A stretch of DNA of 47,914 bases from NCBI GenBank assembly GCA_037447655.1, contig JBBHKE010001149.1:129591-177504 (forward strand). Reading direction: 5' to 3'. The notes below the pieces were generated by a model. The model made no database searches. It was not told the DNA's origin and was given only the letters and a program-made list of their open reading frames with translations. The position numbers and the translations under genes were made by a program. Shown here in pieces: positions 14,169 to 24,162 of this stretch. The DNA comes from Zygnema cylindricum (taxonomy: Eukaryota; Streptophyta; Zygnematophyceae; Zygnematales; Zygnemataceae). How positions within the stretch are numbered: the stretch's first letter is position 1; each line of letters begins with the position of its first letter.

Positions 14169-14490
14169 GAGAGGAGTTAGGCGTGCGGCTACGGTTCCAC
14201 TTGTAGGGGTTAAAACTAAAATTGAAAATAATGACAGTAAAATTTGGGAGTACAAAAACACTATAGCAAAATATCTCACACTTAGAAACGCGTCTAAGTC
14301 CAAAGCTATCACTCTTATAAACCTAACGAAGTCTTCAGAAATATGGGAAGCTCTAATTCATATATGTTAGAGTGAGATTATATAAATACAACAGTTAGTA
14401 AAACAAGAAAGGTAGGCCTATGTTTATAAAGGCGGTAGCATAATAGAGTTTTGCAATGATATTGCTGCGTTATATGTTGATAGTGCAGGA
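14169..14490 (+). pseudogene. Copia B gag, middle piece
   Basis: Continuation of B gag after the element C insertion. Recognisable blocks are W-E-Y-K-N-T-I-A-K-Y-L-T-L-R, S-S-E-I-W-E-A-L-I and, after stops, Y-V-Y-K-G-G-S-I-I-E-F-C-N-D-I-A-A-L. They align with D gag W-D-F-N-N-M-A-A-K and Y-V-Y-K-G-G-N-M-L-D-F-C-N-E. It ends at ...V-D-S-A-G, where the D structure begins. Confidence 0.75.
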
Positions 14491-15537
14491 TGTAATTTTG
14501 AGACCTCCATAAGTCCTCAGAGTGGACAGCTTCCAAGAAGCCTCTAGGATAATCCTGACCCCTTTGTGTTTAAGCAAAAATAACCGCCACCCTGGCAGAC
14601 AAAAACTATGACCACCTTCACCCCTGTGAAGGCAAGACTCCCTTGAGTCGATAATAAAAAGAATCTCTGAATTTGCTCCCCTGAGCAGTAAGTTATGGAG
14701 GGTCAAAGTTGACCTTTTGTACAGAAGCTCTCTTGGAGAGAGGGTCCTATCTTCTATTTTTTCTAAGTCCTATCTCTCTCACAGACTCTATCTACTGTTG
14801 TACGGAACCAATCTGAATACAGTTCCGTACGCAAAAGTACAGCTGCCGGTGTACTTTATGTACGGACATTGTACGACATGGCCTAAATGTTCACACGTGG
14901 AATATCCGGATTCGCTCCTTTAATCCTCGGAGATGCCGCGCTAAAATGTAACATCGCCACGTGTCATTTGATGTGGCGATGCCCACAAACCGCCGAATCT
15001 TCTTCCGCGATCTCGGCGCTAATTCCGGCCGTCCGATTAAACTCGCATTTGATCGTAGCCGTAATAAATACATGCGTCGTATTTGTTTCGCTTACGAAAT
15101 CAATGCGCGGTATTGATTTCTTATCCGTACCGCAATTCGTACTTTTACACTATCATATCTATGTATCCCGTTGAAAGTTATAGTTAAATGATTTATCCTA
15201 CGTGTACATGTTTAAATCATTATCGTACTATATACTATGTAAGACTACTTCTAGACTTAACGGCTAAGGCTACCGGCTATCTACTTTGTGACTGCCGGCA
15301 GGTACCAAGATCAAATCCTGTCGCCGGCACATACCTTTCAGTAATTAATCCCTTGACTAATATAAATTTCCCGTAAACCTCAGGATAGCCTAGGTAGCCA
15401 TGGCTCTAGCTTCCTCTCCAATTTGTCAATGACTGCGACAAGTTTGAGAGTTGGAGAGAGAAGTTAGAGGTAGACTGCCTCGGCTTCATTATTTCTATTC
15501 AGACCTAGAAAATACTTAAAAACCATTAATTTCTACA
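14491..15537 (-). repeat. 3' LTR of copia D, reverse copy
   Basis: Reading on the minus strand it starts TGTAGAAATT at 15537 and ends AAATTACA at 14491. It includes the G-box (CACGTG near 14960), the GTAC cluster with inverted CCAAT (14795-14885), and the hairpin at 15293-15329. The ATG of the LTR-borne gag start (ATGGAGGTCTCA) is retained near 14510. Confidence 0.9.
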
Positions 15538-15550
15538 CTCCCTTTGTTTT

Positions 15551-18047
15551 CTAGTCAATCTTTAATTTCAGACCACACTTCTCCTTGCAGAAAATTAGCT
15601 TAGGGGAACGCACAGGTTTGGTCATCATATCTGCTACCATCTCACTATCTGGTCGGTACTCTAAACTGATTATTTTATTTTCTACTTTCTCTCTAACAAA
15701 GATAAGTCTAATGTCTATATGTTTGGCTTTAAAATGATGTTTAGGATTGGCAAAAATAGTAATTGTTGCCTGATTATCACAAAATATTTTCTGCACACCA
15801 CTCTTAAGATGACCAAGTTCACCAAGTAAAGACTTGACCCACATCAATTCTTTAACAGCAGAGCAAGAGGCCATATACTCAGCCTCCATGGTGGATTGAG
15901 CAATAACCTTTTGCTGTTTGCTACTCCAACAGCAAGCCCCATCTCCCACATATAATACATATCCAGAAGTGCATCTCCTCATCGGAGCATCACCATAACT
16001 AGCATCACTCCATGTAGTGATGTCAGTATTCTCCCCACCCAAATAAAACCATAGATCCCTAGTTCATAACAAGTATCGAAGAACTCTCTTAGCTGCCTCC
16101 CAATCCCTCTTAGTGGGAGCATTTAGACTTCTACTCAGCACTCCTACAGCTGAGCTAAATCCGGCCGGGTACAATTCATAAAATAGATTAGACTTCCCAC
16201 TACTTGCCTGTAAGGAATAGTCTGCATGAACTTCTGTTCTTCAGGAGATAATTCCTCGTCTAAGACTATGACTCCTTCTTCCTCACTCCCCTCACTTCCC
16301 TTCTTCAATTCCATTGGAGTTGTACAACTATTAGCTTTATCCATTTGAAATTTTTCAAGCATGTTCCCTATTGCTTCCTTTTGAGTCAATCTTATAATTT
16401 TTCTTTTTCGGTCTCTCTCTACTTGAATTCCCAAAATGTATTTTGCTTCCCCCATTTCCTTCATTTCAAATCTCCCCTTAAGATCGGTTTTCAGTTTATT
16501 AATTTTTTCCATTGATTTACTTAAAACAAGCAAATCATCAACATAAATTGCAAGAAATATAAAACCTTCCTCATCTTCGAAAACATAGATTGGATGATCT
16601 GAGCTGATCCGGATATATCCCAGACCGGTAAGAAACTCATCAAGCTTCTTATTCCACTGTCGAGGCGCCTGTTTCAAACCATAAAGAGATTTAATCAGCC
16701 TGCATACCTTACTCTCCTCTCTTTCTTCCACAAACCCTTCGGGTTGTCGCATTAAGATCTCCACTTCCGATTCTCCATGCAAAAAGGTTGTTTTGATGTC
16801 CATCTGGTGCACTTCCATGTCTTCTGCTGCTGCCAGGTTGAGAAGTATGCGGACAGAGGGAAATCTGACCACCGGGGCAAAGGTTTCCTCGTAGTCAATT
16901 CCCTCCTTTTGTGTAAATCTCAATGCCACTAGTCGGGCCTTGTAGCGCTCGATTGTGTTATCTGAGTTTAGTTTTAACTTGGAAAACCCACTAACAACCG
17001 ATTGGTTTTTGGTTAGGTGGACAATCCACCAGCTCCCAAGTATCGGCTGCCATAATTGAGGCCATCTCTTCATTGATGGCTGTCTTCCACCGATTTCTTT
17101 CTGGACAAGTCATCGCCTCTCCATAAGTTTGAGGTTCATCTTGATGAGATAGTTTAGTTACCTTATTATTAACCTGTTTTTCTTGCAGTCTTTTACTACT
17201 TCTCCTTCCCCCCTCAAAATCTGAGGCCGGAATAGATGGTTCTCGTGGATTCTTTTGAACAAACTCGGTTTCTCCCCTATCCCTTGATTCCGAATCAATT
17301 TCCACCACGTCTTCCGCTTCGGGTAGAGTTGTCCATGGAGTTTCCACAGCCGAGTCCTTTTCAGTCTGATTTGTACCTGCAGGAATGTCATCATCTCTAA
17401 AACTTGGATAGTTAGGAAGCTCAAAGTCATCATAATTTTCTGACTCAAATCTGATTTTTACTGACTTCGTATATTTGAAGGGATCCACAGACTTTCCTTC
17501 ATCCATAACTAATAGATGTTTTACTAAGATTATATCTTCCCTTTTTAGATCATAAACTCTATATCCTTTAACATCCTCATCATATCCTAACAAGTATCCC
17601 GGTTTTCCTTTAGGATCTAGCTTCCAAGTGGACCGATCAGTATTCAGACTGAATACTTGACTGCCGAAAACCTTTAAGTGAGATATGTCTGGTTTCCGGC
17701 CTGTCCATCTCTCATAAGGTGTTTGATCTTTTATAGCTGAAGTAAAAACTCTATTCTTGAGGTAATTAGCACAGTTCATTGCTTCTGCCCAAAATCTTTT
17801 TCCTATCTTTTTATCTGACAACATACTTCTAGCACTATCACTTAGTGTTCTATTTAACCTTTCAGCTACCCCATTCTGTTCCGGATTTTCTGGAACTGTA
17901 TTTTGGTGTTGGACCCCATCTTCCCTCAGAAAATCCTCAAACTGGTTAGAAGTATACTCTCCACCATTGTCACTCCTTCCTCTCTTGATTGGAGTTTCAT
18001 GGAGTTTTTTGCTCCACGCTTTGTATTGTCTAAAACAATCCTGAGCT
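15551..18047 (-). pseudogene. Copia D reverse: integrase C-half, RT, RNase H
   Basis: This is the best preserved pol in the window. 16991-18047 is open and carries integrase D-N-G-G-E-Y, N-G-V-A-E-R-L-N-R-T, P-Y-E-R-W and the linker to the start of RT. 16144-17073, in another frame, carries R-F-T-Q-K-E-G-I-D-Y, M-D-I-K-T-T-F-L, the Y-V-D-D motif near 16535 and the connection to P-D-L-A. 15551-16042 carries RNase H D-A-S-Y-G-D, M-E-A-E-Y and D-N-Q-A-T. Only a few lesions separate these frames: a frameshift near 17000, a stop and frameshift near 16145, and a small shift near 16043. The first third of integrase, protease and gag are absent. Confidence 0.88.
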
Positions 18048-18052
18048 ATGAG

Positions 18053-18466
18053 ATATAACATGTGTCGACATTTAGGCCATGTCGTACAATGTCCGTACCT
18101 AAAGTACACCGGCAGCTGTACTTTTGCGTACGGAACTGTATTCTGATTGGTTCCGTACATCAGTAGATAGAGTCTGTGAGAGAGATAGGACTTAGAAAAA
18201 TTAGGAGATAGGACCCTCTCTCCCAGAGAGCTTCTGTACAAAAGGTCAACTTTGACCCTCCATAACTTACTGCTCAGGGGAGCAAATTCAGAGATTCTTT
18301 TTGCTATCGACTCAGGGGAGTCTTACCTTCACAAAGGTGCAGGTGGTCAGGGTTTTTGCTGCCAGGGTGGCAGTTATCTTTGCTGAAACACAAAGGGGTC
18401 AAGATTATCCTACAGGCTTCTTGGAAGTTGTCTACTTTGAGGACTTATGGAGGTCTCAGAGTTTCA
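18053..18466 (+). repeat. Partial 5' LTR of copia D forward
   Basis: Matches 23452-23866 with only scattered differences. It retains the GTAC cluster, ATTGG and the transcribed part, and ends GAGTTTCA directly before the PBS. Confidence 0.92.
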
Positions 18467-19420
18467 GGTTATGGGCCCACCCTTTAGGGTACCAATCTTT
18501 AATGGAACTAGCTTCATATACTGGGAAAGTATGATGATAGGAGCTCTATGCGAAAAAAGGATTTGTGGGATAGTGAGTGGACGGTTGGGGCGTCCATCAA
18601 GTCTTCGAATTCCTTTAGTGTTTCGAGGAACCAGATTCACCAGGAAAGAGGATCCACCTTCAACGTAGGAAACAAAAAAATGAGAGGTGGTGGACAAAGG
18701 AAAGGAGAAGGAGACGATCACACCAATAGCAACTGGTTCGACATTTATGTCACCTATTCCGAGGAATGAGGAGAATGATACTAAAACCTGGGACTTTAAC
18801 AATATGGCGGCAAAACACTTCATCCTACGCCATCTCACTCAAGGACTTGCATGTCCTCATTTGCAGGTAGAAAGGGCATCCGATCTTTGGATGGCTCTCA
18901 TAGAGATGTACCGAAGTGGTACGATTCAGCAACAACAGTTGGCTGATCAGAAAGTTAAGGAGTATGTATACAAAGGGGGAAATATGTTGGATTTTTGCAA
19001 TGAGCTTGCTACACTCTTCATGGAGCTAGAGAGTGCGGGAAAAGATTTTAGTGAAAAAGAAAAGGTTAACTGTTTACTGATGAAGTTACCTGATGAGTTC
19101 GTGAACATAGTTTACCGTGTGCAGGACTTGCCTGACTCAAGGTGGATATGGAACTCAGTGGTAGGGATGATTCTCGTTCAAGAGAATACAATTGAGATCC
19201 GAAGGGGAGGAAAGAGTGGCCAAGCCTTGGCAATAGCAACTGATTAGAGGAACAGAGATTCCCGAAAACCGGTCAGAAACTATGGGGGTAGGGAGCAGAA
19301 AAAACAGGCCGACGAGTTCGAACAAAGGGCTCCCAAAGGTTTATGTCATTTTTGTAAGAAACCAAGGCACTATATGGCAGAGTGCACTAAGCTAACCGAG
19401 CTTCGGTAAAAAAAAAGGGC
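18447..19420 (+). pseudogene. Copia D gag with a start codon inside the LTR
   Basis: The frame starts at ATG 18447, 20 bp before the LTR end, and reads M-E-V-S-E-F-Q-V-M-G-P, then V-P-I-F-N-G-T-S-F-I-Y-W, the standard N-terminal block of copia Gag. An alternative start is the PBS-embedded ATG at 18471. A frameshift occurs between 18600 and 18700. The second frame (18687-19247) has F-I-L-R-H-L-T-Q-G-L-A, Y-V-Y-K-G-G-N-M-L-D-F-C-N-E and L-L-M-K-L-P-D-E-F. A zinc knuckle C-H-F-C-K-K-P-R-H-Y-M-A-E-C at about 19345-19386 keeps all CCHC ligands, although the usual Gly before His is Arg. A stop lies between the main frame and the knuckle. Confidence 0.88.
18467..18481 (+). promoter_or_regulatory. 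Half-tRNA primer-binding site (initiator tRNA-Met anticodon region)
   Basis: GGTTATGGGCCCACC follows the LTR with no spacer. GGTTATGGGCCCA is the primer site known from Drosophila copia, complementary to the anticodon stem-loop of initiator tRNA-Met rather than to its 3' end. As I recall the plant initiator tRNA, the ACC extension also pairs. The site lies inside the gag reading frame (Q-V-M-G-P). Confidence 0.8.
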
Positions 19421-19429
19421 AGACCGGTG

Positions 19430-20930
19430 GTACCCCGAGAGGAAAGAAAAAGGCCCTTGTCACACAGGTACTTGAGGCGGAATCCGAGGACGAGGACGAT
19501 GAGCGCCTTTTGGATGAGGAGTTGGAGGCGAAAAACGAGGTCAAAATTCCACGAAGGCAGAAATGTGTTTACGGTGGATTGAAAAGTGAAGCAGGCTGGA
19601 TTGTAGATTCAGGTGCCTCCATGCACATGTGTAAGGATAGGCACCTTTTCACTAAGATAAGAAAGATTCCCACCGTAGAGATAGAGTAAGGGGATGGGAG
19701 GATAGTCACCACTACTCTTGTAGGATCGGTAGATTTGAAAGTGTTAGTAGAAGGAAAGACATCCATATTAACATTCTCCGATGTATTGTTTATTCCGGAG
19801 CTGAACAAAAATCTTATCTCTACATCAGTATTAGATGATAAAGGTTTTTTCACTAGCACTAGGGAAGGAGCTTTTACTGCTAGTTTTGAGGAGGATGTCT
19901 ATTTCATTGCTGAGAAAGGTAGCCATGGGATGTTTAGGCTGATTTTAAGTAATGAAACGAAGAATTTTTATTATGCTGGTGTTCATGATATTATGATGTG
20001 GCATAAGAGGCTTGGGCATGTGAATCTAGATAAGTTAAGAGAGATGAAAAAGATGGGAGTGGTGAAGGGATTCAGTTCAGTGAGAGTGATGATATAAGTG
20101 ATTGTAGTGGATGTGCTCAAGGTAAAGCACAAAGATTACCCTTTCCTAAAACATCCACCTATAAGGGAGAAAAAATTCTAGATCTAGTACACACAGATAT
20201 TTGGGGACCGGCTACTGTGCCCTCAGCGGGGGGGAAGAGATTTATGATGACTATAACTGATGATTGGTCTCGGTATTCCCGGGTGTATTTTTTGAAAAAC
20301 AAGTCAGAAGCTCAGGATTGTTTTAGACCATATAAAGCATGGAGCGAAAAACTCCATGAAACTCCAATCAAGAGAGTAAGGAGTGACAATGGTGGAGAGT
20401 ATACTTCTAACCAATTTGAGGATTTTTTGATGGAAGATGGGGTCCAACACCAAAAGACAGTTCCAAAAAATCCGAAACAGAATGGGGTAGCTGAAAGGTT
20501 AAATAGAACAGTAAGTGATAGTGCTAGAAGTATGTTGTCGGATAAGAAGGTAGGAAAAAGGTTTTGGGCAGATGCAATGAACTGTGCTAATTACCTCAAA
20601 AATAGAGTTCTTACTTCAGCTATAAAAGATCAAACACCTTATGAGAGATGGACAGGCCGGAAACTAGACTTATCTCACTTATAGGTTTTCGGCAGTCAAG
20701 TATTCAGTCTAGATACAGATCGGTCTAATTGGAAGCTAGATCCTAAAGGAAAACCAAATACTTATTATGATATGATGAAGATGTTAAAGGATATAGAGTT
20801 TATGATTTAAAAAGGGAAGATATAATCTTAGTAAAGCATCTAGTAGTTATGGATGAAAGAAAGTTTGTGGATCCCTTCAAATATACGAAGTCAGTAAAAA
20901 TCAGATTTTGAGTCAGAAAATTCTGATGAC
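19430..20930 (+). pseudogene. Copia D forward protease - integrase
   Basis: Protease has V-D-S-G-A-S-M-H-M-C (19600-19630), a stop at about 19687, then L-T-F-S-D-V-L-F-I-P and L-I-S-T-S. The pre-integrase block M-W-H-K-R-L-G-H-V-N-L-D-K-L (about 19995-20040) is intact. After a frameshift at about 20080 the integrase shows C-S-G-C-A-Q-G-K-A, H-T-D-I-W-G, D-N-G-G-E-Y and N-G-V-A-E-R-L-N-R-T, with all three DDE residues present (20217-20684 open). Stops at about 20682 and frameshifts at 20760 and 20910 follow. Confidence 0.88.
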
Positions 20931-20959
20931 TTTAAGCTTTTTAACTATCCAGGTTTTAG

Positions 20960-22803
20960 AGACGATGACATTCTTGCAGGTACAAATCAGACCGAAAAGG
21001 ACTCGGCTGTGGAAACTCCAATAACAACTCTACCCGAAGAGGAAGACGTGGTGGAAATTGATTCGGAATCAAGGGATAGAGGAGAAGCCGAGTTTGTTCG
21101 AAAAAATCCACGAGAACCATCTATTCCGGCCTCAGATTTTGAGGGGGGGAGGAGAAGTAGCAAAAGGCTTCAAGGAAAACAGGTTAATAACAAGGTAACT
21201 AAATTATCTCATCAAGATTAACCTCAAACTTATGGAGAGGCGATGACTTGTCCAGAAAGAAACCGATGGAAGACAGCCATCAATGAGGAGATGGCTTCAA
21301 TCATGGCAGCCGATACTTGGGAGCTGGTGGATTGTCCACCTAACCGAAAACCAATCGGTTGTAAGTGGGTTTTCAAATTAAAACTGAACCCAGGTAACAC
21401 AATCGAGCGCTACAAGGCCAAATTTGTGGCAAAGGGATTTACACAAAAGGAAGGAATTGACTACGAGGAAACCTTTGCTCGGTGGTCAGATTTCCCTCCG
21501 TCCGTATACTTCTCAGTTTAGCAACGGCGGAAGACATGGAAGTGCATCAGATGGACATTAAGACAACCTTTTTGCATGGAGAATTGGAAGAGGAGATCTT
21601 CATGCGACAACCCGAAGGTTTGGTGGAGGAAGGAGAGGAGAGTAAGGTATGCCGGCTGATTAAATCTCTTTATGGTTTGAAACAGGCGCCTTGACAATGG
21701 AATAAGAAGCTTGATGAGTTTCTTACCGGTCTGGGATATATTCGGATCAGCTTAGATCACTCAATCTATGTTTTCGAAGATGAGGAAGGTTTTATATTTA
21801 TTGCAATTTATGTTGATGATTTGCTTGTTTTAAGTAAATCAATGGAAAAAATTAACAAACTGAAAACGGATCTTAAGGGGAGATTTGAAATGAAGGATAT
21901 GGGAGAAGCAAGATATATTTTGGGAATTCAAGTAGATAGAGACCAAAAAAGGAAAATTATAAGACTGACTCAAAAGGAAGCAATAGGGAACATGCTTGAA
22001 AAATTTCAAATGGATAAAGCTAATAGTTGTACAACTCCAATGGAGTTGAAAAAGGGAAGTAAGGGGAGTGAGGAAGAAGGAGTCATAGTCTTAGACGAGG
22101 AATTATCTCCTGAATAACAGAAGTTCATGCAGACTATTCCTTACATGCAAGTAGTGGGAAGTTTAATCTATTTTATGAATTGTCCCCGGCCGGATTTAGC
22201 TGCCGTTGTAGGAGTGCTGAGTAGAAGTCTAAATGCTCCCACTAAGAAGGATTGGGAGGCAGCTAAGAGAGTCCTTAGATATTTGATAGGAACTAGGGAT
22301 CTATGGTTGCATTTGGGTGGGGAGAATACTGACATCACTACTTGGAGTGATGCCAGTTATGGTGATGCTCCGATGAGGAGATGCACTTCTGGATATGTAT
22401 TATATGTGGGTGATGGGGCTTGCTGTTGGAGTAGCAAACAACAAAAGGTTATTGCTCAGTCCACCATGGAGGCTGAGTATATGGCCTCTTGCTCTGCTGT
22501 AAAAGAATTGATGTGGGTCAAGTCTTTGCTTGGTGAGCTTGGTCACCTTAAGAGTGGTGTGCAGAAAATATTTTGTGATAATCAGGGGGCAATCGCTATT
22601 TCTGCCAATCCTAAACATCATTTTAAAGCCAAACACATGGACATCAGACTCAGCTTTGTTAGAGAGAAAGTAGAAAACAAAATAATCAGTTTAGAGTACA
22701 GACTAGATAGTGAGATGGTAGCAGATATGATGACCAAACCTGTGCCTTCCCCTAAGCTAATTTTCTGCAGGGAGAAGTGTGGTCTGAAATTAAAGATTGA
22801 CTA
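20960..22803 (+). pseudogene. Copia D forward RT - RNase H
   Basis: The linker (21009-21221) and RT start (W-K-T-A-I-N-E-E-M, G-C-K-W-V-F-K, F-T-Q-K-E-G-I-D-Y-E-E-T-F-A) are followed by a frameshift at about 21480. Then come M-D-I-K-T-T-F-L, a stop after Q-A-P, and the Y-V-D-D-L-L-V-L-S-K motif at about 21808. RNase H (22127-22803) is open for 225 codons with D-A-S-Y-G-D, M-E-A-E-Y-M-A and D-N-Q-G-A-I, and ends at the stop before the polypurine tract. Compared with the reverse copy it has more lesions, so the two have separate mutation histories. Confidence 0.9.
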
Positions 22804-22808
22804 GAAAA

Positions 22809-22817
22809 TAAGGGGAG
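22809..22817 (+). promoter_or_regulatory. Polypurine tract of copia D forward
   Basis: TAAGGGGAG directly before the TGTAGAAA start of the 3' LTR, five bases after the RNase H stop (22801-22803). Confidence 0.85.
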
Positions 22818-23866
22818 TGTAGAAACTCATGGTTTTAAAGTATTTTCTAGGTCTGAAAAGAAATAAAGAAGCCGAGGCAGTCTACCTCTAACTTCTCTCT
22901 CCAACTCTCAAAATTGTCGCAGTCACTGAGAAATTGGAGAGGAAGCTAGAGCCATGGCTACCTAGGCTATCCTGAGGTTTACGGGAATTTTATATTAGTT
23001 AGGGTTTATTTATTTAAAAGGTATGTGCCGGCGACATGAATTGATCCTTGTACCTACCGGCCGGCAGACAGGAAATAGCCGGTAGCCTTAGCCGTTAAGT
23101 CTAGGACTAATGTTATGTAGTATATAGTTTGATATTTATTTCAACATGTATGCGTAGGATTAATCATTTAACTGTAATTTATTACGGGATACATAGATCC
23201 GGTAATGTGTAAAGTACGGATTACGGTACGGACTGAAAATCAATACCGCGCATTTATTTCTTAATTGAAACGAATGCCGCGCAAGTATTTATTACGGCTA
23301 CGATTAAATCCTGATTTAATCGGACGGCCGAAATTAGCGCCGAGATCGCGGAAGAAGATTTCGGCTGTTTGTGGCCATCGCCACATCGGATGACACGTGG
23401 CGAAATTACATTGGATCGTGGAATCTCCGGAGATTATGGCACCAAATCCGAATATAACATGTGTCGACATTTAGGCCATGTCGTACAATGTCCGTACCTA
23501 AAGTACACCGGCAGCTGTACTTTTGCGTACGGAACTGTATTTTGATTGGTTCCGTACATCAGTAGATAGAGTCTGTGAGAGAGATAGGACTTAGAAAAAT
23601 TAGGAGATAGGACCCTCTCTCCCAGAGAGCTTTTGTACAAAAGGTCAACTTTGACCCTCCATAACTTACTGCTCAAGGGAGCAAATTCAGATATTCTTTT
23701 TGCTATCGACTCAGGGGAGTCTTGCCTTCACAGGGGTGCAAGTGGTCAGGGTTTTTGTCTACCAGGGTGGCAGATATTTTTGCTGAAACACAAAGGGGTC
23801 AGGGTTATCCTAGAGGCTTCTTGGAAGCTGTCTAGTATGAGGACTTATGGAGGTCTCAGAGTTTCA
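22818..23866 (+). repeat. 3' LTR of copia D forward
   Basis: 1049 bp, TGTAGAAAC to GAGTTTCA. Contains the hairpin (23026-23066), ACACGTGGC near 23394, six GTAC sites between 23483 and 23557, inverted CCAAT (GATTGG) at about 23544, and the LTR-borne gag ATG near 23847. Confidence 0.92.
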
Positions 23867-24162
23867 GTTGTTTGACCTGCAAGCGGAAATTTGGATTTTA
23901 CTCGGATGAAAAAGGGATGAGGTGGATAAAATCCTTGCTCAAAAGCCCGGATTTATAAAATATAACATGCAAGATAAAATGCTTGATCCAATTATTGTTT
24001 CGGTTCATCTAATACACTGTTTCAAAAACGAGAGTATTTTCTTAAAGTTTTATGAAAGGAAAATGAAAAGAAAAAAAGGGGGGGGGGTGTTTGTTTGTGT
24101 TGTTATTTTTGTGTGTTATTAATTGTAAGTTGAAAGAAAAGTTAATTAGAAAATAACGGGAG
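23867..24162 (+). pseudogene. 3' internal end of copia B
   Basis: A decayed segment with M-R-W-I-K-S-L-L, resembling the RNase H M-W-V-K-S-L-L block, and then a poly-G/T stretch. It ends with TAAGTTGAAAGAAAAGTTAA and AAATAACGGGAG, equivalent to the pol end and polypurine tract of element C. It precedes the B 3' LTR directly. The identity of the first 200 bp is uncertain. Confidence 0.5.

Larger units (their letters stand above)
14491..18047 (-). mobile_element. Copia D, reverse half-element
   Basis: On the minus strand this contains the second half of integrase, RT, RNase H, the polypurine tract and a 3' LTR. It has no gag, protease or 5' LTR. It aligns without large gaps to 20311-23866 of the forward D element, at an estimated 95% or better in coding blocks. 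It stops exactly inside integrase (A-Q-D-C-F) at 18047, where a 5-bp filler (18048-18052) joins it to a truncated forward LTR. The outer left flank CAGGA does not match the GTTGT that follows 23866. Confidence 0.85.
18053..23866 (+). mobile_element. Copia D, forward element with truncated 5' LTR
   Basis: Contains 414 bp of the 5' LTR end (18053-18466), PBS, gag, protease, integrase, RT, RNase H, polypurine tract and a full 3' LTR. The 5' LTR begins abruptly at ATATAACATG, equivalent to position 23452 of the 3' LTR, so about 635 bp of U3 are missing. Domains are in order, with roughly eight stops or frameshifts. Together with the reverse half it makes an inverted repeat of about 3.55 kb arms and a 2.26 kb spacer. 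Confidence 0.88.

Noticed and set aside
18053-18241. Extension of the D reverse integrase frame into a 416-codon ORF
   Set aside because: The last 60 or so codons are antisense LTR sequence joined at the 18047/18053 junction, not part of the polyprotein.
14491-23866. Target-site duplication around the whole D inverted structure
   Set aside because: Left flank CAGGA and right flank GTTGT do not match, so a single clean insertion is not supported.
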